NCBI GenBank assembly: GCA_027325115.1
Contig: DAHWFG010000658.1
Coordinates: 1-14,243, forward strand
Origin: JAKBCQ01 sp021807585
Lineage (GTDB): Bacteria > Planctomycetota > Planctomycetia > Isosphaerales > Isosphaeraceae
DNA length: 14,243 nucleotides
Direction: 5' to 3'
Below the pieces are notes generated by a model, which was given only the letters and a program-made list of their open reading frames with translations, was not told where the DNA came from and made no database searches. Positions 7,644 to 14,243 of this stretch are shown here, piece after piece. The stretch's first letter is position 1, and the number at the start of each line of letters is the position of its first letter. Both the position numbers and the translations under genes were made by a program.

Positions 7644-8913
7644 TTACGACGCACGATCGACTCTCTCTGGAATACCATGGTGATCGAGTCGAATGATTGC
7701 TCCGAGAATTCGACTCCCTTTCGACGTGACGTTCCATCGCCGAGTGCGAGGCGTCGTTGCGATCAAATCTCGAACGTGCAATCGTTTCAACATTCGACCG
7801 ATCGCTCTACTTTGTCGAAGATGTTCTCCGCTTTCATCCGATGTTCCATCAATCGCCTGTCGAAAATCGAAATTGCGAAATCCACGGATAAGATTGTCGC
7901 CATGTAAAATCGAAACGATCAGTATTACACCCTCCTTAACGGCCGGGTTTAAGCCCGCATCATTTCGATGATTGACCCCCACCGTCTCGCTGATCGCTTC
8001 GATCTGTCGATAGGAGGGGGTTAGAGATCATCGACCATCAATAACGCTTCAACGTAGCGACCAGCGGCGGCTAAAGAGACGGTTCGGTATCGGAATAAAT
8101 TCATCACTCCTTGATTCATCGGGCGCCAAACCATCTCGTCACATCCCTTGCGGCTTCTCAACCGCCGTACCCGGAATTCCTTCGGATTGTTGATCACCGT
8201 CTCGATCCATAGAATCAATCCGAACTTGTCATACATTTTCAGCCAGTTGTTCTTCATACTCTGTTTGATTCTGGCGCCAGGCCGGCGACCCTTTTGGCAA
8301 TTCGTGAGAACCTCCTCTTCGAATCGGGGACGCAACCGCCGTCCCAAGAAACACAGGATATCATTCAGAGAGAAGTTCACCGCAGCATGATCCAAAAGCC
8401 GATTATACAGCCCCTCGAGCGCCGCACGGCGCGTAACGATCAGATCGGCGGAGAACTCGGCCTGATCGACGACCCAATCATCCTTCCGTCTCTGAAACCA
8501 TCGCTCTTTCATTCATGGATCGATATGCGGCGCCAGGCGGCAGAGGATCTTCGTCCAATGCCGACTGGTGAATGAATCCGCCGGTTTCCGGGCGACTTAG
8601 GGATCGTCTAAAGCCGTGAAGGCGTTTTCATGGAGATTGAATCCCAACAGTTTCTTGAGCATTTGCAGAGCCGGCCATGTGTGGCCTTTGATGTAAACCT
8701 GGGCTGTGACCGGAAACCGGGTTGTTAAACGGATGTGAATCAATCCCATCTCGGATCGATACAATAGAAGGACAAGATGCGCTGTTGAAGGCTCGCGTTC
8801 ACCAAGCGAGGGGGCTCCTTGCCGTAAATCAGCTTCAAGCCGGGGCGGCATTCCATGAGGCGGAGTATGCCGATCAGCCATTCGCGGATCGGCCGAGCAC
8901 GGAGGATTTCATC
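7644..8913 (-). pseudogene. Broken gene of a repeat-family protein with C-terminal winged helix
   Basis: Joined across its breaks, this reads as one protein of a family I recognise as a common hypothetical in planctomycetes and actinobacteria, with no firm function known to me. In order: ILRARPIREWLIGILRLMEC and YGKEPPRLVN; then GLIHIRLTTRFPVTAQVYIK and LGFNLHENAFTALDDP; then DDWVVDQAEFSADLIV, LNDILCFLGRRLRPRF, the core RIKQSMKNNWLKMYDKFG and IETVINNPKEFRVRRL; last GFRNFDF and LKRLHVRDLIATTPRTRRWN, a winged-helix-like end. Lesions: the usual N-terminal part is missing, with a TGA at 8916-8914; a frameshift near 8753; in-frame stops TAA at 8599-8597 and TGA at 8515-8513; and a frameshift near 8025, where VDDL stops and TPSYRQIEAI continues in another frame. 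Four or more breaks make a pseudogene nearly certain. A role as a mobile element is possible but not shown; no terminal inverted repeats were found. Confidence 0.85.
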
Positions 8914-9452
8914 TCAGCCGATGACCCATGTACGAGCGAATGAGTCTATCGAGATCGGAGACATAACGATGATGCGAGTCGGTTGATGAGTGGGCTCCGA
9001 CTTTATCTTCAAACCGTGGACGATTCATGTTTGTCCGGTTTTGATGTCGGCGGATGCGAACCTCCAGGAGTTGAACTTTTCCGAACCTTGGACGCCACAG
9101 AATTATTATTGCGTCATAGAATATCATCTTAATAACATGTTTCTGAGATTTGATATTTAAAAGCCGCCGCGTCAAAAACGACGGTTTTCAACTTTTAAAC
9201 CGGCGATCCGAATAACGGTTACGAAGGCTGATGGTAGCACTTCATCATGGAATTTAAGAGCGACGCCTCCTCCGGGGACCGGTTCATATCGACAATCCGG
9301 AGATTGAATTCGAGGCGCCGTGAACTGAACCGAAAACCTCAGGCTTTCCGAGTAATTTCCCGACACCGCGCCGACACGCCCCGCGGATCATGCTACGATG
9401 AATTGATAGCCTCGAAAATTCCCGCCACGGCGATCACAAGGGGACGAAAACA
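8914..9452. other. Intergenic region before the YHS/TPR protein
   Basis: The left part (8914-9175) sits where the lost N-terminal half of the neighbouring pseudogene should lie, but no frame there matches that family. Further right nothing coding is supported. A good promoter candidate is at 9371-9399 and a ribosome binding site (AAGGGGA, 9438-9444) precedes the gene at 9453. Confidence 0.45.
9371..9399 (+). promoter_or_regulatory. Candidate sigma-70-type promoter
   Basis: CCGACA (9371-9376) and TACGAT (9394-9399) are separated by exactly 17 bases, and TGC directly before the second box makes an extended -10. Each box matches four of six consensus bases. A start near 9406 would give a leader of about 45 bases carrying AAGGGGA at 9438-9444, eight bases before the ATG at 9453. 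Consensus fit and position support it; planctomycete promoters are not well defined, so this remains inference. Confidence 0.45.
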
Positions 9453-10592
9453 ATGGCGAAACGGACGATCTGGTTGTCGCTGATCCTGGGAACGACGTCG
9501 ATATTGCTCGCGGTTCGCGGCGAAGACAAGGAAACCCCGTCGGCTTTCGCCGCGTTTGAATACCTCATCGGTTCGTGGAAAGGGACGGGAATCCCGACGG
9601 CGAATCGCTTGAAAGGCTGGCCCGAGAAACATCAATGGGCGTGGAAGTTCCAAAAAGGCGTTCCCGTCGGCATGACCGTGACGATCGAAGGTGGCAAAAT
9701 CCTCAAAACGGGACGCCTCGGCTATGATGAATCATCCAAAACCTATCGTCTCGACGGCGAAGATCCCTTGGGCAAAAGCGTCTCATTCACGGGCAAAATC
9801 AACGCCAACGGCAAGCTGCTGACGCTCGATCAGGTCGGCGGAGCGACCGACGCCCCCAAAGATCGCGTGTCCATTATGCTTAATGATAATAGAATTCGTT
9901 ACTCGGTATGGCTCGATCAAAAAGACGCGGGAGCTCCGCAATATAAACGGGTGATCGACTCGGGCCTGACAAAAGAGGGGGAGGCGTTCGCCGCGGGAAG
10001 CTCGGCGGCCGATCTCCCCAAGTGCATCGTCACCGGGGGCGCCGCGGCGCTGAGCGTCAGTTATCAGGGTAAGACGTATCCGCTTTGTTGCACGGGCTGT
10101 CGCGACGAATTCAACGACAATCCCGAAAAATATGTGAAAAAGTTTGCAATGCGAGCGCAGGCCGACGCCTCCAAGGGGGGCGCGGCGAAATCGGTCGGAG
10201 CGTCGTCGGCGCCCGACGACGGCACGTTCTCGGGACTCGTCGACGAAGAAAAACCGGCGAAATCTAAAGCTTCGGGAGCGTCGAAAAAAGGGACGTCCAA
10301 ATCGACCGGCAAGAGCGCCGAGAACGCGAAAGCTGCAAGCAAGGATGAAGACGCGGCCGAAGCCGACGGCGACAATTCAAGTTCGACCAAGGCCGATAAA
10401 ACCAAGAAGGGGGCCGCGCCGAAAGACGCGGCGTCAAAGGCCGCTTCGTACCTGAGGATCGCGCAATCGCTCGAAAAATCGGGAAAATCGGCGGCGGCGC
10501 TCGGCTATTATAAACGAATCGTTAAAGAATACGCCGATACTCCTCAGGCCAAAACCGCCAAGGTGCGGATCAAAGCGATCGGCGACGAATAA
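9453..10592 (+). CDS. Exported protein with YHS-like cysteine domain and TPR-like tail
   Basis: This 379-residue protein starts with a signal peptide (hydrophobic residues 6-21, likely cut near AVRG/ED at 23). Residues about 30-170 form a beta-rich domain opening with FEYLIGSWKGTG, similar in style to DUF1579 or lipocalin-like folds. Residues about 188-230 are a YHS/TRASH-like module: Cys191 in LPKCIVTGG, then Cys212, Cys213 and Cys216 in LCCTGCRDEFNDNPEKYVKK. Such modules bind metals, often copper, zinc or iron. Residues about 233-325 are an Ala/Lys/Ser/Asp-rich, probably disordered linker. The last 50 residues (SYLRIAQSLEKSGKSAAALG onward) resemble one to one-and-a-half TPR units. The start is set by AAGGGGA at 9438-9444. 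The gene stands alone and converges with the permease gene. A role in metal handling outside the cytoplasm is inference; no enzyme motif is seen. Confidence 0.85.
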   Translation: MAKRTIWLSLILGTTSILLAVRGEDKETPSAFAAFEYLIGSWKGTGIPTANRLKGWPEKHQWAWKFQKGVPVGMTVTIEGGKILKTGRLGYDESSKTYRLDGEDPLGKSVSFTGKINANGKLLTLDQVGGATDAPKDRVSIMLNDNRIRYSVWLDQKDAGAPQYKRVIDSGLTKEGEAFAAGSSAADLPKCIVTGGAAALSVSYQGKTYPLCCTGCRDEFNDNPEKYVKKFAMRAQADASKGGAAKSVGASSAPDDGTFSGLVDEEKPAKSKASGASKKGTSKSTGKSAENAKAASKDEDAAEADGDNSSSTKADKTKKGAAPKDAASKAASYLRIAQSLEKSGKSAAALGYYKRIVKEYADTPQAKTAKVRIKAIGDE

Positions 10593-10616
10593 CGGCCGCA
10601 AGCGACGATGTGAGAA

Positions 10617-10681
10617 CGCGGTTCGCGAACGAGCGACCGGGAAAGAATCGATCGAGATCAACCCGGCGATCGCGAACCGCG
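10617..10681. terminator. Long inverted repeat between convergent genes, likely two-way terminator
   Basis: CGCGGTTCGCGA (10617-10628) and TCGCGAACCGCG (10670-10681) are perfect 12-bp inverted copies. Nested inside them are CCGGG (10637-10641) and CCCGG (10662-10666), extending the stem. The repeat fills the 104-base gap between the ends of two genes that face each other, which is the expected place for a shared terminator. No T run follows directly, so it may act by another route or simply block read-through. Confidence 0.55.
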
Positions 10682-10696
10682 CACCCCGGCGCCGGT

Positions 10697-12346
10697 TTAT
10701 TCTGGAATATTTGCGCGTGTTGATATTTTTTTAACAACAAATAAGCACGCCGTCCCGCAGACCGCGAGGAACGCGAGATAAACGAGAGCCGAGCCTGCGA
10801 GGCGGCTTTCGACGCCGGTGTGCAGGAGTTCCCAGATGCGTTTGGCGAGCGTGGTGTATCCCGGTACTTCGACCAGGTGAGAAGCGGGAAGTTCGCCGAT
10901 CGCGACGATGAACGCGACACACCACGCCAGGGCGATCGACCCGCGCGTCAGCGGCGCAGCGATCTGGCACACGCGCCGCACCGGTCCTAATCCGCTTAGG
11001 CGAGCGACGTCGAAATACGCCTCGGGGAGCCCGCGAACCGCGGGCCAAAGCGTGAGGAACGCGTACGGAAACGCCCGCGCGGCGTAAGCCAAAATCATGA
11101 TGATCGGGCTATCATAGATCCATGCGATATCGCGATAAGCGACGACGAGCGCCGATCCCGCGACGGGCCCGGGGGCCGCGAACGCGAGAGCGAGCGATAC
11201 CGCGGCGACGATCCGCCAAGGCCGCGACGACCGACTTCGCCACGCGAGCCCCCACGCGACGACGACCGCGCACGCCGCCCCCGGACCGCAAAGCACGACG
11301 CTTGTCTTCAAAGGATCGATCATATCACCGCACGAGTCTCTGATTGTTTGTATTAACCCTTGAAACGACCAATACGGAGCGATTCCCGCCGCGGCGAGCC
11401 CTCCGACCCTCCCGGCGCGCCAGCCGAGCGTTCCGATCGGGACCGCGGTCAAAAACAAAACGACGAACGACGAGATCAGGCCGATCGGAGCGCGCCAAGC
11501 GCCCAGCCGCCAGGTCCGCGCCGATCGATTCACCGACGGCAAGCGTTCGGGTTCGGCGGCGAGAACGCGCCGACCGCCCCAAAAGATCAAAATTCCTAAA
11601 CATAAAAGAGGAGGGAGCGAAACCGCGGTCGCGGCGGCGTCGTTACCCATTTGATATTGAAGATACGATTCCTCGGCATACGTGCGTATCGATAACAGAT
11701 CGGTGACGGTCATATCCCCCGCGACAAGCACCGTGACCGCGAGAGTCGCCGCGGCGAGCGCCGCGACGTTGCGACGGAGAGTGATCGCGAACACGACCGA
11801 AAGGCCGGGACGGTCGAGCAGCGCGAGTTCTTCGAGTTCGCGCTCGACGGCGCGAAAACCGAGGCCCGCGATCACGACGATCCATGGAATCGCCGCGGTC
11901 GCGTGGACGATCGCCGCGCCCCCAAGCCCTGTGAGGATCGGACTCGAACCGATCGCCTGCGCTCGTCCCACGTTGCCGAACGCGCCCAGCCAAGCCGTCG
12001 CGTGGAGCGGAGTCGGAATAAAAGCGTCTAAAATCAATAGCGCGATCAGATAACGAACTCCAAACGCGTCGGTTCGATAAAGCGCGAACGCGAGCGCGAC
12101 GCCGATCGGAACGGCGATGAGTTCGACGAGACCGGCGAGTTCGATCGTCGTCCGACCTAATCCGATCGGCCTCGTCCACGCTTGCCGGCTCATTCCCGGA
12201 ACGGGCGCCGAATCGGGATCGATCGTGGTGTGAGGAGCAATGAACGACCAACGGATCGACGCGATCGCAGGCCAGTATAAGATCACGAATAATGCGAAGA
12301 CGACCGCGATCGACGCGCCGAATTTGATCGCGGAGTCGCGGTTCAT
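10697..12346 (-). CDS. ABC transporter permease, two-module (FbpB/ThiP-like)
   Basis: This 549-residue inner-membrane protein has two fused binding-protein-dependent permease domains, each with about six hydrophobic segments. It forms the channel through which an ATPase and a periplasmic binding protein import a solute. The cytoplasmic coupling loops (EAA motif) are visible: ELEELALLDRPGLS at 170-183 and LPEAYFDVARLSGLGPVRRV at 440-459. One-chain double permeases of this layout are typical of ferric-iron, thiamine and phosphonate-type importers; the substrate here cannot be read from sequence. Start ATG 12346-12344 overlaps the TGA of the isomerase gene (ATGA), so translation is coupled; an in-frame start at 12406 would add 20 Arg-rich residues inside the neighbour. 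No ATPase or binding-protein gene lies in the window; they may be upstream beyond 14243 or elsewhere. It ends facing the YHS/TPR gene. Confidence 0.88.
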   Translation of the reverse strand: MNRDSAIKFGASIAVVFALFVILYWPAIASIRWSFIAPHTTIDPDSAPVPGMSRQAWTRPIGLGRTTIELAGLVELIAVPIGVALAFALYRTDAFGVRYLIALLILDAFIPTPLHATAWLGAFGNVGRAQAIGSSPILTGLGGAAIVHATAAIPWIVVIAGLGFRAVERELEELALLDRPGLSVVFAITLRRNVAALAAATLAVTVLVAGDMTVTDLLSIRTYAEESYLQYQMGNDAAATAVSLPPLLCLGILIFWGGRRVLAAEPERLPSVNRSARTWRLGAWRAPIGLISSFVVLFLTAVPIGTLGWRAGRVGGLAAAGIAPYWSFQGLIQTIRDSCGDMIDPLKTSVVLCGPGAACAVVVAWGLAWRSRSSRPWRIVAAVSLALAFAAPGPVAGSALVVAYRDIAWIYDSPIIMILAYAARAFPYAFLTLWPAVRGLPEAYFDVARLSGLGPVRRVCQIAAPLTRGSIALAWCVAFIVAIGELPASHLVEVPGYTTLAKRIWELLHTGVESRLAGSALVYLAFLAVCGTACLFVVKKISTRANIPE

Positions 12347-13167
12347 CCCCGCAACCCCGCGTCGCGCATCAGGCGAGCGGTCGATTGATACGCCTCGGTC
12401 ACCCATTCGACGATCCGATCGGGCTCGGGCGAATATTCGAGTTCGACCGAAATCGCCGCGTCGGGAATATCAAGCCGTTTAATCGCGCGAAGATATCCAG
12501 AAAAGTCGACGACTCCGCGTCCCGGCGGCAAATCGCCGTGAACTTTGCCGTCGCAGTCTGAAATATGAACATGGGCGACTTTACCGTGAAGCCGATCGAT
12601 CGCCTCGGCGGGTTCGCCGGCGAGCGCCAGATGCGAGACGTCGAGATTCGCTTTGACCGATTTTAAATCGACGTCGTCAAGAAATTGTTTCATATGATCG
12701 ATATTATTGAGGAGCGAGAGATCGAACGGTTCGAGTTCGAGAGCGATTTCGAGGCCGAGCGTTTCGGCGTAATAGCCGAGCGCGCGGACCTCCTCGACTC
12801 CCCAATTCCATTGATCGGTCGGCGGGATCACCTCTTTGCGCCAGATGTATTCGCCGAGCACGAGCAGGACGTTCCGCGCCTCGAATTCGTACGCCATTTC
12901 CAGATAAGCGCGAACGCGATCGACATGAAAACGACGGACGCTGGGATTGAAATCGACGAGCCCGAGCGCCACACAGGCGACGCTTATGATCGGCAAACCG
13001 GCGCGGCGGCATTCGTCGCGAATCGACTTGCGTTCGCGGACGTCGATATCGAGCGGGTCGGCGAAGATATCGATCGAATCGAAGCCGATCGAACGCGTCA
13101 GTTCGATTCCCCGCGCCGTCTCGCCCCCCGTCTGAGCCCACGCCGAATTGATCAATCCGAGTTTCAT
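12343..13167 (-). CDS. Sugar phosphate isomerase/epimerase family TIM barrel
   Basis: This 274-residue protein belongs to the xylose-isomerase-like TIM-barrel superfamily (AP_endonuc_2 type), which interconverts sugars, polyols or inosose-like compounds using a divalent metal. Likely metal and catalytic residues are in order: Glu144 or Glu146 in ALELEPFD, Asp176 and His179 in LDVSHLA, His199 and His201 in HVHISD, and Glu242 or Glu244 in SVELEY. The N-terminus MKLGLINSAW is a normal first strand, and length is typical. No signal peptide, so cytoplasmic. It overlaps the oxidoreductase before it and the permease after it by four bases each (ATGA), indicating one transcript and coupled translation. 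The pairing with a Gfo/Idh/MocA enzyme suggests keto-sugar or inositol-type chemistry; the exact substrate is not determinable here. An endonuclease IV role is unlikely given the family wording. Confidence 0.88.
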   Translation of the reverse strand: MKLGLINSAWAQTGGETARGIELTRSIGFDSIDIFADPLDIDVRERKSIRDECRRAGLPIISVACVALGLVDFNPSVRRFHVDRVRAYLEMAYEFEARNVLLVLGEYIWRKEVIPPTDQWNWGVEEVRALGYYAETLGLEIALELEPFDLSLLNNIDHMKQFLDDVDLKSVKANLDVSHLALAGEPAEAIDRLHGKVAHVHISDCDGKVHGDLPPGRGVVDFSGYLRAIKRLDIPDAAISVELEYSPEPDRIVEWVTEAYQSTARLMRDAGLRG

Positions 13168-14243
13168 ATTAGGTTACTCTCACCGTTAAGATATTTATGG
13201 AATTCGGTCATATCGATTACCCTATGCGATTGAGCCGCTTCGAGCACGGCCTCGCACGCGGCGATCGTTCCCAGGTTGTCGGCGCCGGAGATATCGGGCT
13301 CGGTTTCGTTTTCGATCGCGTGGAGCAGCCCTCCCATCGTTCCGGCGAACGCTTCCGGGAACCACGCCTCGTTCCAACGGGGACGACGCCAAACTCCCTG
13401 GGAGATGTCGTCGATCGACGTGAAGTCGATCGTGCTCGGCGCGTGTTCGGGCCATTTGGGCCAGCCGATCGTCCCCGAAGCCGCGCCCCGGGTCCCTTCG
13501 AAACGCCAGCGAACCGAAAGATCGGCGCCCGCGCCTTCGCGCGCCGGTCCCGCCCAAACGTCGTCCCACGCCGACGCCCGCGATCCATCGGCGAATTCAA
13601 AAATGTACAAATTGATCCCGTCGAGATGGTCGAATCGCGTGCGGGGGTCGGGGCGCGTGCTCGCCAGCACGCGGAGCGGATCCCCCGACCAATACCGAAA
13701 TGTATCGATATGATGAATGCTCATCACAAAGGAGGAGAGCGATCGACCGTCGCGCGCCCACGGCATCCAGTGGGGGATCGCGCGGAGCTCGATCGTCGCC
13801 AACACGGGCTCGCCCAAAACACCCAGATCGAGCAGCGTCTTGAGCGCGCGGACCGATTGATCGTACCTCATGTTTTGATTGACTTGGAGCGCGATCCCGG
13901 CATGTGCGCATGTTTCGACGATCCGCCGCGCCTCGCGGTACGACATCGCGAGCGGCTTCTGCGCCAAGATCCCGCGCACGCGACGCCGATGCGCGACGAT
14001 CCGATCGATCACGCCGGGTTGTTCGCCGGGAGGAACCGCGACGTCGACGATCTCAATCGATTCATCGTCGAGCATCTCTTCAATCGATTGATAAACGCGC
14101 CGAACGCCGCGCGCGCTTGCGACCTCGCGCGCCCTCTCAATCGTTCGAGAAGTAATTCCATGTACATGAAAGCCCGCTTTCTGATACGCGGGGATGTGGC
14201 AATCACGCGTGATGAACCCTGCGCCGACGATCCCGATCCCCCT
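13164..14243 (-). CDS. Gfo/Idh/MocA family oxidoreductase (5' end outside window)
   Basis: The visible 359 residues form an NAD(P)-dependent dehydrogenase of the Gfo/Idh/MocA family, acting on sugars, inositols or their derivatives in the cytoplasm. The coordinate-binding fold opens right at the window edge with IGIVGAGFI (visible residues 3-11), so only a few N-terminal codons are missing. The usual EKP motif appears as AQKP (Lys96), with Gln in place of Glu, and the catalytic-region histidines are in SIHHIDTFRYWSGDP (His177/His178, Asp180). Other family marks are VAVPPGEQP and NQNMRYD. The gene ends in ATGA shared with the isomerase start at 13167, making it the first visible gene of a three-gene operon. 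An internal ATG at 14075 should not be taken as the start, since it would remove the nucleotide-binding motif. Confidence 0.92.
   Translation of the reverse strand, partial: RGIGIVGAGFITRDCHIPAYQKAGFHVHGITSRTIERAREVASARGVRRVYQSIEEMLDDESIEIVDVAVPPGEQPGVIDRIVAHRRRVRGILAQKPLAMSYREARRIVETCAHAGIALQVNQNMRYDQSVRALKTLLDLGVLGEPVLATIELRAIPHWMPWARDGRSLSSFVMSIHHIDTFRYWSGDPLRVLASTRPDPRTRFDHLDGINLYIFEFADGSRASAWDDVWAGPAREGAGADLSVRWRFEGTRGAASGTIGWPKWPEHAPSTIDFTSIDDISQGVWRRPRWNEAWFPEAFAGTMGGLLHAIENETEPDISGADNLGTIAACEAVLEAAQSHRVIDMTEFHKYLNGESNLI

Noticed and set aside
7644..8913. Complete insertion sequence
   Set aside because: No terminal inverted repeats or target duplications were seen and no DDE-type catalytic motif is recognisable, so only a broken gene of an unnamed family is claimed.
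10617..10640. tRNA T-arm-like GGTTCGCGAAC
   Set aside because: No acceptor, D or anticodon arms can be placed around it; it is one arm of the convergent-gap inverted repeat.
11643..12251. Long Arg-rich minus-strand frame overlapping the permease gene
   Set aside because: Alternate-frame shadow; the true frame has clear membrane segments and two EAA loops.

Overview
The window looks like a piece of a planctomycete chromosome, most likely from the Isosphaeraceae/Gemmataceae side of the phylum. The reasons are: a very large secreted protein with an N-terminal LERLESRLTPS tag like the LEPR-XLL-type tags of planctomycete giant surface proteins; a secreted protein with a YHS-like cysteine cluster of planctomycete type; an RHS remnant with planctomycete-like wording; an oxidoreductase / sugar-isomerase gene pair typical of the phylum; and GC-rich, GATCG-rich coding DNA. 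This is inference from sequence memory; no database was searched.

Layout. (1) 1-1665: two plus-strand genes, an exported SGNH/GDSL-type esterase and a small DUF1810-family protein, probably read together. (2) 1666-3417: a decayed stretch with AT-rich islands, a broken unidentified fragment, a frameshifted RHS/YD-repeat remnant, and a tandem array with an 81-bp unit and a six-fold 15-bp core. (3) 3418-7086, minus strand: a 1222-residue surface protein with a beta-helix-like, PATR-type half followed by about seven Ig-like repeats. A run of nine G lies early in its reading frame. (4) 7087-9452: intergenic DNA and a clearly broken gene (7644-8913) of a family with a conserved RIKxxMKxNxxKMYDK core and a C-terminal winged-helix segment. 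(5) 9453-10592, plus strand: an exported protein combining a beta-rich N-terminal domain, a four-cysteine YHS-like domain, a low-complexity linker and a TPR-like tail. (6) 10617-10681: a long inverted repeat between convergent genes, probably a two-way terminator. (7) 10697-14243, minus strand: three genes joined by two ATGA overlaps. In transcription order they are a Gfo/Idh/MocA oxidoreductase (running off the window), a sugar-phosphate-isomerase-type TIM barrel, and a two-module ABC permease of the ferric-iron/thiamine (FbpB/ThiP) architecture.

The right-hand operon is the best candidate for a coherent system: two enzymes of sugar or polyol conversion are translationally coupled to a membrane importer whose family normally carries iron or thiamine. 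The middle of the window is a graveyard of mobile or repeat-rich genes around one intact giant surface protein. No CRISPR array, tRNA, rRNA, complete transposase or complete phage gene was seen.
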